From Photorhabdus cinerea (GTDB lineage: Bacteria > Pseudomonadota > Gammaproteobacteria > Enterobacterales > Enterobacteriaceae): a stretch of DNA of 64,000 nucleotides. Made by a program: the position numbers and the translations under genes. How positions within the stretch are numbered: the first letter of the stretch is position 1; each line of letters starts with the position of its first letter. Below are positions 52,408 to 61,352 of the stretch, one piece after another. Location of the stretch: assembly GCF_011189575.1 (NCBI RefSeq), contig NZ_PUJW01000011.1, positions 113,786 to 177,785 of the forward strand, read 5' to 3'. Under the pieces are notes generated by a model. It ran no database searches and was not told the DNA's origin. It saw only the letters and a list, made by a program, of their open reading frames with translations.

Positions 52408-52680
52408 ATGAAAACGGAAGTTGACTTGATTTACTTTGAGAAAGACAGAGAAGAGGGCACGCAACTCAGTAAATACTACGTATCACACACAAATTCAGAA
52501 ACAATCCTTGAGCAAACTCTCATTATTAACAAAAATCAATTCGGTAGATGTACCGCGAAAATGGAATTTGAAGACTTTCCGAAACTGACGTCAGAGAAAG
52601 ATGCCGCGTTAAAGCTGGCGGACTGGATGAAAAGGATGTCTGAAGCAATAGAGGATCATTTTAAAACACAGTGTCAGTAA
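52408..52680 (+). CDS. Hypothetical phage protein
   Basis: A 90-residue acidic protein (DLIYFEKDREEGTQLSKYYV, LTSEKDAALKLADWMKRMSE). ATG 52408 follows ATAGGTGACAA, which is a fair ribosome site. Family unknown to me. It follows Rz and ends before a terminator. Confidence 0.65.
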   Translation: MKTEVDLIYFEKDREEGTQLSKYYVSHTNSETILEQTLIINKNQFGRCTAKMEFEDFPKLTSEKDAALKLADWMKRMSEAIEDHFKTQCQ

Positions 52681-52681
52681 C

Positions 52682-52712
52682 AGCCTCGTTTAATTCGGGG
52701 CTTTTTTATATC
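52682..52712 (+). terminator. Terminator after the lysis region
   Basis: AGCCTCG-TTTAATT-CGGGGCT stem (one G-T pair) followed by TTTTTTATA. Confidence 0.85.
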
Positions 52713-52767
52713 CGTATTTCACCGCGCACCGCAGCGCAACTAAAACGTCGAGCCTTTATTTAGGAAT

Positions 52768-52836
52768 GAGCCTTTGAGGATCCAGCTATAGCTGATGCAC
52801 TTCGACGGGCTGATTTCCTATGCGGCAAAGGTTCAT
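52768..52836 (+). ncRNA. C4-like structured RNA (copy 1)
   Basis: A leader with the order CCTTT-GAGGA ... CAGC-TATA-GCTG ... TTTCCT ... AAAGG-TTCAT. CCTTT (52771-52775) pairs with AAAGG (52827-52831), AGGA with TCCT inside, and CAGCTATAGCTG is a perfect hairpin. The same order, with paired changes, recurs at 63853-63920. Both precede phage regulatory genes. The structure and place remind me of C4 antisense RNA, which controls antirepressor genes of P1/P7/P22-type phages. The identity is inferred. Confidence 0.55.
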
Positions 52837-52857
52837 TACCTAAGTAAGGATTGCATA

Positions 52858-53157
52858 ATGACGCAATTAACAGTCAAAACCCATTCGTCTGTAACCGAAG
52901 CGCCAACCATGACCAGTCTTGAAATGGTTGATTACATCAATGCTGACAGGAAGGCTAAAGCAGAAGCGGAGGGAATGGGTTTTCCGTGTAAAAGCTACAG
53001 GAAGCTTGAGCATCGTAGTTTTATGAAAAAAGTACCAAAAGTTCTTGGGGAGGCAGCTGAAAAATTTTTTTCAGTTGATACTTTCATAAATGGCACAGGC
53101 GGGAAAGTTGAAAGAGATATCTATCAGAAACAGGAAAAATACAATGTTCAGATATAA
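52858..53157 (+). CDS. Rha/antirepressor-like phage protein, C-terminally truncated
   Basis: A 99-residue protein whose middle matches the N-terminal part of the phage Rha-type regulatory and antirepressor proteins (MTSLEMVDYINADRKAKAEA, YRKLEHRSFMKKVPKVLGEA, VDTFINGTGGKVERDIY). In full-length members about 100 or more residues follow (antirepressor domain); here it ends as EKYNVQI with the next gene overlapping by 14 bases. It is preceded by the C4-like RNA. ATG 52858 follows AAGTAAGGATTGCATA. Confidence 0.65.
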   Translation: MTQLTVKTHSSVTEAPTMTSLEMVDYINADRKAKAEAEGMGFPCKSYRKLEHRSFMKKVPKVLGEAAEKFFSVDTFINGTGGKVERDIYQKQEKYNVQI

Positions 53158-53329
53158 TTTAAAGCAAGCTGTCAAAATCAACATCAGCGGTGAAGTGGGT
53201 GAGATTAAAGGCCGGGCTGAATATATAAACAACCTCAATGACTATTTAGTCATCTATAGGGCATCTGACGGTCGCGCATCTGAGGCATGGTTCGATGAAA
53301 GTGAGATTTCATCGGCAGACGAAGAGTAA
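53144..53329 (+). CDS. Hypothetical phage protein
   Basis: A 61-residue protein (RYNLKQAVKINISGEVGEIK, GRAEYINNLNDYLVIYRASD) with a beta-rich, SH3-like pattern of the short phage KTSC/Tudor-like type, not identified further. ATG 53144 follows CAGGAAAAATACA and overlaps the preceding gene. A terminator comes before the terminase genes. Confidence 0.6.
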   Translation: MFRYNLKQAVKINISGEVGEIKGRAEYINNLNDYLVIYRASDGRASEAWFDESEISSADEE

Positions 53330-53534
53330 CTCATTCAGAGCATTCTGCTAATAGAGTGCTCGATAGTAGTGATTTCTTTATGGACGCCCGGCGGGTGGAT
53401 ACTGACTTTTTAGCAGGAAATTCTGATTCCAACTGTTTCCAAGATGGAAAGGGTTCAGTGAGGGCTTTGATGTGGAAAGCAGGAAACCCGCGCCGCCTGA
53501 GTGGGTTAACAAGCAGGCATATAATCAGATAACA

Positions 53535-53560
53535 GGTCGCCCAATGCGGCCTTTTTATTT
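53535..53560 (+). terminator. Terminator before terminase
   Basis: GGTCGC-CCAAT-GCGGCC stem (one G-T pair) with a following TTTTTATTTT. It lies just before the small terminase gene; phage late transcription probably reads through by antitermination. Confidence 0.75.
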
Positions 53561-53576
53561 TAAGGGAATTAATTAA

Positions 53577-54140
53577 ATGTCACTCACAGACAAGCAGGAA
53601 ATGTTTTGTTGCGAGTACCTTGTTGATTTGAACGCGACACAGGCGGCCATTCGTGCTGGGTACAGTGAAAGTACAGCACGAAATATTGGCTGTGAAAACT
53701 TAGCAAAACATAACATTCAATCCCGTATTGCTGAATTGAAATCAAAGCGAAACGAGCGTGTACAGGTTGACGCTGAATATGTGCTTCGTCGCTTAGTCGA
53801 AATTGACCAAATGGATGTCTTGGACATACTCACTCATGATGGCGATTTAAAATCAGTGAAAGAATGGCCGGTAGTTTGGCGTACAACGTTATCGGGACTA
53901 GATGTCATTGCAATGTCGGGAGAAGAAAGTACCGAAACGTTACTTAAGAAAATTAAATGGCCGGATAAAGTTAAAAATCTTGAATTGCTTGGTAAGCATG
54001 TGAGTGTTCAAGCTTTTAAAGATCAAATTGAACAGAAGTCTGTTGTAACTCATAACATTATGCCAGTTCCGACATGTGACAATGTTGATGATTGGGAATC
54101 AGTAGCACAAAAACAGCAGAGTGAGGCTCTTGGTGAATGA
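53577..54140 (+). CDS. Terminase small subunit
   Basis: A 187-residue small terminase of the terminase_2 type: LTDKQEMFCCEYLVDLNATQ, AAIRAGYSESTARNIGCENL and SRIAELKSKRNERVQVDAEY, i.e. the N-terminal helix-turn-helix. It recognises phage DNA for packaging. It precedes and overlaps the large subunit by four bases (ATGA). Confidence 0.93.
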   Translation: MSLTDKQEMFCCEYLVDLNATQAAIRAGYSESTARNIGCENLAKHNIQSRIAELKSKRNERVQVDAEYVLRRLVEIDQMDVLDILTHDGDLKSVKEWPVVWRTTLSGLDVIAMSGEESTETLLKKIKWPDKVKNLELLGKHVSVQAFKDQIEQKSVVTHNIMPVPTCDNVDDWESVAQKQQSEALGE

Positions 54141-55696
54141 GTTACAAAGTAGTTTGGAAGCCATTGCCGGGATCTCAATCGTTGGCTTTGAGTTGCCCAT
54201 GTAATGAAATTCTGTATGAGGGGACTCGCGGACCTGGTAAAACTGCGGCGCAGCTAGCAAGATTTAGGCGTAATGTTGGTATTGGATATGGTTCATTTTG
54301 GCGCGGTGTTATTTTCGACACTGAGTATAAAAACCTCGCTGATATTATTACACAGTCAAAGCGTATGTATCGCCTGTTTAATGATGGTGCTAGGTTTCTT
54401 TCTTCTGCATCAGAATTGCGTTGGGTGTGGCCTAGCGGGGAAGAACTTTTATTCCGATTTGGTAAAGAGTCGGAGGATTACTGGGATTACCACGGGCAGG
54501 AATTTCCTTTTATAGGATTTAACGAGCTAACAAAGCAACCATCCTCTGATTTTTATGAAATGATGTTCTCGTGTCGACGTTCATCGTTTAGACCAGAAGA
54601 CTACCCCAGAGAAGATGGATCTTTATTAAAGCCGATTCAACTGGAAACATTCAGCACAACAAACCCGTTTGGGATCGGTCATGCATGGGTGAAAAAACGG
54701 TTTATTGAACCAGTGCCACGAGGGACGGTAATTCGTGAAACTCAAAAAGTATTTAATCCACAAACAGAGAAAGATGAAGAAGTCACATTAACCCGCGTTG
54801 CTATTCACGGCTCGTATAAAGAAAACCCTTATCTTGATCCGCAGTACATTGCCACACTGATGAGCATTAAAGACCCTAATCGAAAAAAAGCGTGGGTAGG
54901 AGGCTCATGGGATGTAACAAGCGGCGGTAGGTTTGACCATCTTTGGAATGCAAATTTACATGTTATCAAGCCGTTTAAAATCCCTGATAGTTGGACAGTT
55001 GATCGCTCTCACGACTGGGGGGAGTCAAAGCCGTTTTCTAACCTGTGGTGGGCGCAATCTGACGGTAGTGAAGCAACGTTGCACGATGGACGCAAGTTCT
55101 GTCCTACTGCTGGGTCATTAATTCTAATCGGTGAATGGTATGGGTGTCCGCCTGATGAGTTAAACACAGGGCTAAACATGTCATCTACAAACGTTGCTAA
55201 GGGTGTCATGTGGATAGACAAGCGGCTGGTGGGAATTGAAGAAGAAGAGCCGAAAGAAACCAAAGGCCAAGGACAGATGCACATCATGCCGGGTATCTGC
55301 AAAAAAGTTATGCCAGGCCCTGCTGATAGTGCAATTTATAACACCGCTGATAATGAGCTATCAATCGGGCAGAAGATGGAAAAACAAGACGTGAAGTGGG
55401 TCGAATCAAACAAAAAACCGGGTTCGCGCATTAACGGTGCATCTCTTTTTGCCGACATGCTTGAGGCTGTTATTGAAGGCAAGAAAACCGAATCAGGCAT
55501 GCCCGAAAAATCAGCTTTCTACGTATTTGATTATTGTCGTGGCTGGATAAGTCGAATTCCTGTTTTAGTCAGAGATAGCAAGAATCCTGATGACGTGGAT
55601 ACGTCACAAGAAGATCACGATTGGGACGCCACACGTTACCGCGTTCTGCATTCACCGCCGAAGAAAGTCGGCAAAGTCACCAAACTTCGGATGTAA
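54137..55696 (+). CDS. Terminase large subunit
   Basis: A 519-residue packaging ATPase/nuclease. Near the N-terminus it has a Walker A-like GTRGPGKTAAQLARF, then Walker B-like FIGFNEL. The C-terminal nuclease part contains acidic residues in RSHDWGESKPFSNLW and MPGPADSAIYN. It cuts concatemers and pumps DNA into the head. Confidence 0.93.
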   Translation: MSYKVVWKPLPGSQSLALSCPCNEILYEGTRGPGKTAAQLARFRRNVGIGYGSFWRGVIFDTEYKNLADIITQSKRMYRLFNDGARFLSSASELRWVWPSGEELLFRFGKESEDYWDYHGQEFPFIGFNELTKQPSSDFYEMMFSCRRSSFRPEDYPREDGSLLKPIQLETFSTTNPFGIGHAWVKKRFIEPVPRGTVIRETQKVFNPQTEKDEEVTLTRVAIHGSYKENPYLDPQYIATLMSIKDPNRKKAWVGGSWDVTSGGRFDHLWNANLHVIKPFKIPDSWTVDRSHDWGESKPFSNLWWAQSDGSEATLHDGRKFCPTAGSLILIGEWYGCPPDELNTGLNMSSTNVAKGVMWIDKRLVGIEEEEPKETKGQGQMHIMPGICKKVMPGPADSAIYNTADNELSIGQKMEKQDVKWVESNKKPGSRINGASLFADMLEAVIEGKKTESGMPEKSAFYVFDYCRGWISRIPVLVRDSKNPDDVDTSQEDHDWDATRYRVLHSPPKKVGKVTKLRM

Positions 55697-55701
55697 TCAT
55701 C

Positions 55702-57090
55702 ATGCCAGATATTTCAACCCCTAATCTTGATTATAATAACATGATCGAAGCATGGGATATTAATGACGCCTTAATGGGTGGTGCGCTTTATATGCGTCAA
55801 TCGGGTGAGCAATACATGCCGCGTTGGCCCAACGAAGATAAAGACTCGTATGAAAAAAGATTGGCTGTTGCTACTCTTCTTCCTGCCTATGAAGAAACAA
55901 TTAAACAGGACATAGGGCGCGTATTTTCAGAACCCACGCAGTTGAGCGAAAATGTTCCAAAAGAGATAGTTGAATTATGTAAAAATTTTGATCTTGAGGG
56001 AAATAGGCTGGATGTTTGGGCGCAAGAATGGTTTAGTTTGGCACTTCAATACGGTGTAGCTTATGCATTAGTAGAGTATCCTCGTGTCGATCACTTCACT
56101 ACACGTACAAAAGCAGATGAAAAAATCATGGGTGCAAGGCCGTATGCGGTCATGTTGAATCCCCGCCAAGTTATAGGCTGGAAGTCAAAAACTGTTGGTG
56201 GGAAAGTAGTCATTACTGAATTGCGCATCAAAGAAGTGATCACGGTTGATGCAGATGACTTTGGTCAGAACCGGATAGAACAGATTAGGCATATAGTCCC
56301 AGGTCATGTGTTTATTTATAGAAAATCAACAGATAATAATGGCTCATCATCATGGGCTGTATTCGATGAATGGGATACATCACGAGAAGATATACCTTTT
56401 GTTCAACTTTATACAAAACGTTCTGGGCTAATGCGGGCATCACCGCCCCTGTTAAATCTTGCTTTATTGAACATCAAACATTGGCAGAGTCAAAGCGAAC
56501 AGGACAATATTCTACATGTCGCTCGCGTGCCTCTGCTTAATGTTTTCGGACTGGAGGATGGACAGGAGCTAACGATTGGCTCATCAACAGCCACAAGATT
56601 CAGCGATCGCTCAAAACAGGGGATGGAATATACAGAACATTCCGGTTCAGCCATCAGCGCAGGTAAAGAGTCATTGCATGAGATTGAAAAACAAATGCGG
56701 CAGGCCGGTGCCAAATTACTGCGTACTGAGAATACATCGACAAAAGCTGTAGATCAGGTAACTGAGGAGAAAATGCAAGAGCAATCTCCTCTCTATACGA
56801 TGGCAAACAGTCTTGAAGATGCATTGGACAATATTCTTCAAATTATGGCTGAGTGGCTTGAGTTATCGGCTGGTGGAAATGTTGATGTTAGAACAGAACT
56901 GGAAACATCAGAGCAGGTATTTAACCCACAGGCAGCTCTGGCTATCCAGTCACTGAGACAAGGTGGAGATATCCGGCGCATTGATGTTATTAGAGCACTT
57001 CAATCACTAAAAATTATTGATCCTGATGCAGATTCAGAATCTGTTTTAGATGAGTTAAATAATCAGAGTCCAGATTTGTTAGGTGACTAA
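55702..57090 (+). CDS. Portal protein (DUF4055 type)
   Basis: A 462-residue protein matching the DUF4055 family (MRQSGEQYMPRWPNEDKDSY, RLAVATLLPAYEETIKQDIG, PEEIV-like VPKEIVELC, QQSEQDNILHVARVPLLNVF-like SQSEQDNILHVARVPLLNVF), which takes the portal place in related phages. It forms the head vertex channel for DNA and joins the tail. I use ATG 55702; the frame is open earlier but overlaps the terminase. It follows the terminase by five bases. Confidence 0.85.
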   Translation: MPDISTPNLDYNNMIEAWDINDALMGGALYMRQSGEQYMPRWPNEDKDSYEKRLAVATLLPAYEETIKQDIGRVFSEPTQLSENVPKEIVELCKNFDLEGNRLDVWAQEWFSLALQYGVAYALVEYPRVDHFTTRTKADEKIMGARPYAVMLNPRQVIGWKSKTVGGKVVITELRIKEVITVDADDFGQNRIEQIRHIVPGHVFIYRKSTDNNGSSSWAVFDEWDTSREDIPFVQLYTKRSGLMRASPPLLNLALLNIKHWQSQSEQDNILHVARVPLLNVFGLEDGQELTIGSSTATRFSDRSKQGMEYTEHSGSAISAGKESLHEIEKQMRQAGAKLLRTENTSTKAVDQVTEEKMQEQSPLYTMANSLEDALDNILQIMAEWLELSAGGNVDVRTELETSEQVFNPQAALAIQSLRQGGDIRRIDVIRALQSLKIIDPDADSESVLDELNNQSPDLLGD

Positions 57091-58212
57091 ATGGCAACGG
57101 TAAACAGCAAATTACGTGATGAAGCGATAGCAAGGAAGTTATTTTCTGGCCGGTATTCTAATCACGTTGCTCGCAGGATGGTTAAAAAACTCAATGAGTT
57201 TGACGCTGAATTAGTGACTAAGTTGGTAATGGCTCTTGATGATAGTAACTTAAGCGCTGAATCATTCACAGTAAAACGACTTGAATCATTGCTTGGTAGT
57301 GTCAGAGAAATAAACAAGCAATCAGTGACAGTCGCATTTACTGATTTGGCTGATGAGTTATTGGCATTAGCTAAATATGAGGCGGGTTATTATCCCTCAC
57401 TTTTTGAATCATTATTGCCTGATGTTGTTCTTCGACATTATCCGTTGATGGGGATCACTCAGGATATGATTTATGCGACTACGATGGGAAGGCCATTTCA
57501 AGGCAAGTTGCTATCTGAGTGGGCTTCAGGACTTGAACAGGATCGGCTGGTTCGCATCAGTAATACAGTCAAGAATGGTTATCTTAACGGCGATAGTGCT
57601 TATGAAATCGGTAAAAAAATCAGAGGCCATGCAGCGCTAAATTATAGTGACGGTGCATTGCAGATGAGCTGGGCTAATGCTACCAGCATTGCAAAAACAG
57701 CCGTTAGTCACTTGCAGTCAATTGCCCGCAATGAATTTGCTCACGCAAACAGTGGGTTGATTAAGTGCAAACAATGGCTTTCCACTCTTGATAATAAAAC
57801 ATCAGTAATGTGCATTATTCGTGACCACAAGAAATATACGCTTGATGGTAAACCTATCGGCCACAAAATCCCTTATCTGCAAGGTCCCGGCAGGATACAT
57901 TTCTGTTGCCGTTCCACTGAAAATCTTGTGACTAAATCTTGGAAAGAGTTGGGTATTAATGCTAACGAAATGCCTGTAGGGACACGTGCCAGTATGGATG
58001 GACAAGTTCCCGCTGATATTTCTTATCTTGAGTGGCTTAAAAACCAGCCACTTAAACGGCAAATTGAAATACTCGGTGAAACAAGAGCCAGGCTAATGCG
58101 CGACGGCGGTATAGATCCTTCGGCGTTCTTCACAGACAAGGGCGAATTTATCAATTTGGATAAGCTTAAAGAATTGGATGAAAAGGCATTTGAAGATGCT
58201 GGATATGAATGA
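57091..58212 (+). CDS. Phage head morphogenesis protein (SPP1 gp7/Mu F-like)
   Basis: A 373-residue minor head protein. The C-terminal half has the Mu F/SPP1 gp7 motif: SIAKTAVSHLQSIARNEFAH, CKQWLSTLDNKTSVMCIIRD and LQGPGRIHFCCRSTENLV with cysteines and histidine as in the family. It is injected or placed near the portal. It starts directly after the portal stop. Confidence 0.88.
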   Translation: MATVNSKLRDEAIARKLFSGRYSNHVARRMVKKLNEFDAELVTKLVMALDDSNLSAESFTVKRLESLLGSVREINKQSVTVAFTDLADELLALAKYEAGYYPSLFESLLPDVVLRHYPLMGITQDMIYATTMGRPFQGKLLSEWASGLEQDRLVRISNTVKNGYLNGDSAYEIGKKIRGHAALNYSDGALQMSWANATSIAKTAVSHLQSIARNEFAHANSGLIKCKQWLSTLDNKTSVMCIIRDHKKYTLDGKPIGHKIPYLQGPGRIHFCCRSTENLVTKSWKELGINANEMPVGTRASMDGQVPADISYLEWLKNQPLKRQIEILGETRARLMRDGGIDPSAFFTDKGEFINLDKLKELDEKAFEDAGYE

Positions 58213-58241
58213 TTTTAGATATTTCTTTTAATTCAAATCAC

Positions 58242-58265
58242 AACCTGCTTCGGCAGGTTTTTTAT
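58242..58265 (+). terminator. Terminator after the head morphogenesis gene
   Basis: AACCTGC-TTCG-GCAGGTT, a perfect 7-bp stem with UUCG loop followed by TTTTTATT. Confidence 0.92.
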
Positions 58266-58343
58266 TACCTGCTGCTAGCGGATGCGAAGCGGTGCGCGGG
58301 TCGGATGACCTTATTTTAAGCCGGAAGGTTCGGAGATTAACTC

Positions 58344-59096
58344 ATGAAATTGAAATTAGATGCAGACGGAAAAGTAGTTGTTGAGAACGGTATGCCGGTA
58401 TATGTGCATGATGACGGCAAAGAAATCCCATTCGACGCTCCTGCCGCGTTGAGCAAAATTACAGCGCTGAATGGTGAAGCAAAAACGCATCGTGAAGCGA
58501 AAGAAACGGCGGAAGCCAAACTCACGCAATTCGCTGGTATTGACGACCCGGCTAAAGCCATTGAAGCCCTGCAAACTATGACCAAAATCGATCAGAAAAA
58601 ACTGATTGATGCTGGTGCGGTTGACCAGGTTAAGGCAGAAATTACTAAGGCATTCCAGACGCAGCTTGATGAGGCCAACAGCAAGAGCAAAACATTGGAA
58701 GAGCAGCTTTATAAAGAGATGATCGGCGGGCGCTTTGGTAGCTCTGCGTTTATCAAAGATAAGATAGCAATTCCTTCTGATTTTGTTCAGGCACGCTTCG
58801 GTCAGTCATTCAAAATCGAAGATGGCAAAGTGGTTGCATATGACCCATCAGGCAACAAAGTGTTTTCACGCACTAAACCCGGTGAGCTTGCTGATTTTGA
58901 TGAAGCACTGGAATTCTTGGTCGAACAGTATCCACAGAAAGATCACATTCTTAAAGCATCCGGCAATAGCGGCGGCGGTTCACAACAGACGCAGCATCAG
59001 CACGGACAAAAAACAATGAAACGCTCGGCTTTTGATTCACTTGATATTGCGGGTAAGCAAACAGCACTTAAAGACGGCGTGTCAATCATAGATTAA
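58344..59096 (+). CDS. Phage capsid scaffolding protein
   Basis: A 250-residue helical, charged protein directly before the coat gene. A central coiled-coil region (NGEAKTHREAKETAEAKLTQ, QLDEANSKSKTLEEQLYKE) is typical of scaffolds, and the Q/H-rich linker (GGGSQQTQHQHGQKT) leads to a small C-terminal helix that may bind coat. It is not incorporated in mature heads in relatives. Confidence 0.78.
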   Translation: MKLKLDADGKVVVENGMPVYVHDDGKEIPFDAPAALSKITALNGEAKTHREAKETAEAKLTQFAGIDDPAKAIEALQTMTKIDQKKLIDAGAVDQVKAEITKAFQTQLDEANSKSKTLEEQLYKEMIGGRFGSSAFIKDKIAIPSDFVQARFGQSFKIEDGKVVAYDPSGNKVFSRTKPGELADFDEALEFLVEQYPQKDHILKASGNSGGGSQQTQHQHGQKTMKRSAFDSLDIAGKQTALKDGVSIID

Positions 59097-59108
59097 TTGG
59101 AGTGACAA

Positions 59109-60254
59109 ATGGCAGGAAATACCCTGACGGGACTTATCCCGACAATTTATACAGCATTGGATGTTGTTTCTCGTGAGCAAGTGGGATTTATTCCTGCTGT
59201 GGCTCGTAATACCAAAGCGGATGCCGCCGCCAAGGGGCAGGATGTTACTGCGCCCGTTGCACCCGTCGCAAAGACAGTTGATATCATTCCTGGTCCCACA
59301 GCACCCAATGACGGGGATCAGGAAATAGGCACTGTTCAAGTGAAAATCACTAAATCAAAAATGGCACCAGTCAAGTGGAACGGTGAGGAGCAATTGGCAA
59401 TTGGTCCGGCTGGTACTTATAACACCATTCTTGCGGACCAGTTTAAACAGGCATTTAGAGCCATTTCAAATGAAGTAGATGGTGACATTGGGGCATTGTA
59501 TTTCGGCTCGTCACGCGCCATCGGCGCTGTGGGTAAGACGCCATTTGGTATCAAAGAAGACCTGTCCGATTTTGCCGATGCTCGACGTGTACTTGAAGAT
59601 AACGGTGCGCCGACGACTGATTTGCAGATGGTTCTTGGTTCTGCTGCTATCGCAAATATCCGCGGCAAACAATCTGTTCTGTTCAAAGTGAATGAAGCGG
59701 GTACGGAAGATCTTCTGCGTGAGGGTACAATTGGGCGTATTGAAGGCTTTAACCTTCATAACTCGGCGGGTGTTAAACGGGTAACGGCGGGAGATGGAAC
59801 CGGGTTCCTTGTTAATAAGGCGGAAGGCCATAAGGTGGGTGATCGTTTGATCTCTGTTGATACTGGAAAAGGAACAATGAAACCCGGTGATATAGTCACG
59901 TTTGATGGTGATGAACATAAATATGTTGTTGCTGTTGCAACTGCATCAGTTATCACTTTATCAGCGCCCGGCCTGTTGCAAGACTTGGCTGATGATACCG
60001 AGGTTACCGTTGGTGCTAGTTACACAGCAAATATGGCGTTTGATCGTAATGCATTCTTGCTGGCCTCCCGCACTCCTGCAATGCCAGAAGGTGGTGATAC
60101 TGCGGATGATGTGATGAATGTTACCGATCCTGTATCGGGTATCACTTTCCAAGTCGCACTGTACCGTCAGTACCGCCAGGTTCGTTATGAAGTTGGCCTT
60201 GCGTGGGGCGTGGCTTCGGTTAAGCCTGAACATTCAACTATCATCTTGGGTTAA
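59109..60254 (+). CDS. Major capsid protein, P22 coat-like
   Basis: A 381-residue coat protein with the P22-coat pattern: MAGNTLTGLIPTIYTALDVV, SREQVGFIPAVARNTKADAA, LADQFKQAFRAISNEVDGDI and the end YRQVRYEVGLAWGVASVKPE. A segment of about 60 residues (GVKRVTAGDGTGFLVNKAEG, GDIVTFDGDEHKYVVAVATA) corresponds to the I-domain of P22 coat. It builds the icosahedral head. A very strong terminator follows. Confidence 0.9.
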   Translation: MAGNTLTGLIPTIYTALDVVSREQVGFIPAVARNTKADAAAKGQDVTAPVAPVAKTVDIIPGPTAPNDGDQEIGTVQVKITKSKMAPVKWNGEEQLAIGPAGTYNTILADQFKQAFRAISNEVDGDIGALYFGSSRAIGAVGKTPFGIKEDLSDFADARRVLEDNGAPTTDLQMVLGSAAIANIRGKQSVLFKVNEAGTEDLLREGTIGRIEGFNLHNSAGVKRVTAGDGTGFLVNKAEGHKVGDRLISVDTGKGTMKPGDIVTFDGDEHKYVVAVATASVITLSAPGLLQDLADDTEVTVGASYTANMAFDRNAFLLASRTPAMPEGGDTADDVMNVTDPVSGITFQVALYRQYRQVRYEVGLAWGVASVKPEHSTIILG

Positions 60255-60280
60255 AAATAGGGGGATTAACCCCCTTTTTC
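60254..60280 (+). terminator. Terminator after the coat gene
   Basis: GGGGG-ATTAA-CCCCC followed by TTTTT, three bases after the coat stop. A partial terminator here would keep coat mRNA in excess over the connector genes. Confidence 0.9.
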
Positions 60281-60294
60281 ATGAGGATATATAT

Positions 60295-60504
60295 ATGGCG
60301 GGATTAACTAAAGAACAACGTGCAGAGCGTGATGCAATAAAGCAAAAAGAGCGGCCAGATAATCTTACCTCTGTTGAACCTGTTGAGGTAGTCATACATA
60401 TGACTAGGAATGTTCCATCTTTTGCTGATGGTCCAACTGAAGCTGATGTTCATCCAGAGGAGGTAGAGTGCTGGATTGATGATGGTTGGCAAGTGAGTGA
60501 ATAG
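60295..60504 (+). CDS. Hypothetical phage protein
   Basis: A 69-residue hydrophilic protein (TKEQRAERDAIKQKERPDNL, DVHPEEVECWIDDGWQVSE). ATG 60295 is preceded by GAGGAT. Short proteins of this kind are common behind coat genes in related prophages; no function is known to me. Confidence 0.65.
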   Translation: MAGLTKEQRAERDAIKQKERPDNLTSVEPVEVVIHMTRNVPSFADGPTEADVHPEEVECWIDDGWQVSE

Positions 60505-60516
60505 AAAGAGGTGAAC

Positions 60517-60999
60517 ATGTTAGTAACTGACTCATCATCTCCTGATTTTGATAGCTATGCGAGCGTTGAAGATTTACGAACATTTGCAATATCACGTAAC
60601 TATGAAATTCCAGACAATGATACTGCTTGTGAATATCTACTCATGCAAGCAATGGATTATCTGGTGGGATTGTGCTGGAAAGGTAGCCGAACAGTAAAAG
60701 ATCAGCTATTGGCGTGGCCTCGTGAGGGGGTAATTGTTGATGGTTACTTGTTGCCAAAAGATATTATTCCAAGGCAAGTTATTCAGGTTCAATGCCGACT
60801 TGCTATTGAAGCTCAGGAAATAGATCTTACTCCGTCGTTCGCTGGTGGTGGTGAAGTTACTCAAGAGACGATTGTTGGCGCTGTTAACGTTTCATATGCA
60901 GAGCGAACTAGTGCTACACCTCCGCACTTTGCATGGCTGAATGGTTTGCTGCGTGGGATGATTGTCGGAGCTAATCAAATCAGCTTAGTGAGAGGGTGA
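60517..60999 (+). CDS. Head-tail connector / adaptor protein (gp6-like, often called DnaT-like)
   Basis: A 160-residue protein with the pattern of phage adaptor proteins: YASVEDLRTFAISRNYEIPD, ACEYLLMQAMDYLVGLCWKG and the diagnostic LLAWPREGVIVDGYLLP followed by IPRQVIQVQCRLAIEA. In databases it is often named DnaT-like single-strand binding protein, but the place behind coat fits an adaptor. ATG 60517 stands five bases behind GAGG. Confidence 0.75.
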   Translation: MLVTDSSSPDFDSYASVEDLRTFAISRNYEIPDNDTACEYLLMQAMDYLVGLCWKGSRTVKDQLLAWPREGVIVDGYLLPKDIIPRQVIQVQCRLAIEAQEIDLTPSFAGGGEVTQETIVGAVNVSYAERTSATPPHFAWLNGLLRGMIVGANQISLVRG

Positions 61000-61000
61000 T

Positions 61001-61351
61001 ATGGCTAAGTTCTATCCGCGAATGCGCAAAACGGCAGATAAGCTTATTAAAAAATATGGTATGGAATTCGAGCTCTTACGCAAAGGTAAGATAAAAGTAA
61101 TTAATGGCATTGAGCATTATGAACCGGATAGTTCGTTTAAACCCATTGGCATTAAGACCTATTACAAGGCTAGTGAAATTGATGGCAAATTAATTCTTGC
61201 CGGAGATATTCGCATTGTATTTACGGGTGAAACAGAAATTAAAGTGGGTGATATTGTCACTGTCGATAATGATAAATATCGCGTTATAAATAACAATCCA
61301 TCAAAGCCCGCTGACACACTCATTTGTTATCGTGCGCAACTGAGGAAATAA
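61001..61351 (+). CDS. Head closure / head-tail joining protein
   Basis: A 116-residue protein with a beta-barrel-like pattern (FELLRKGKIKVINGIEHYEP, AGDIRIVFTGETEIKVGDIV, VDNDKYRVINNNPSKPADTL). Position between the adaptor and the HK97-gp10-like gene fits the head-closure (stopper) protein. Sequence alone is not conclusive. Confidence 0.7.
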   Translation: MAKFYPRMRKTADKLIKKYGMEFELLRKGKIKVINGIEHYEPDSSFKPIGIKTYYKASEIDGKLILAGDIRIVFTGETEIKVGDIVTVDNDKYRVINNNPSKPADTLICYRAQLRK

Positions 61352-61352
61352 T

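Noticed and set aside
59511..59956. Minus-strand frames opposite the coat protein gene
   Set aside because: Shadow frames; the plus-strand product is a clear coat protein.
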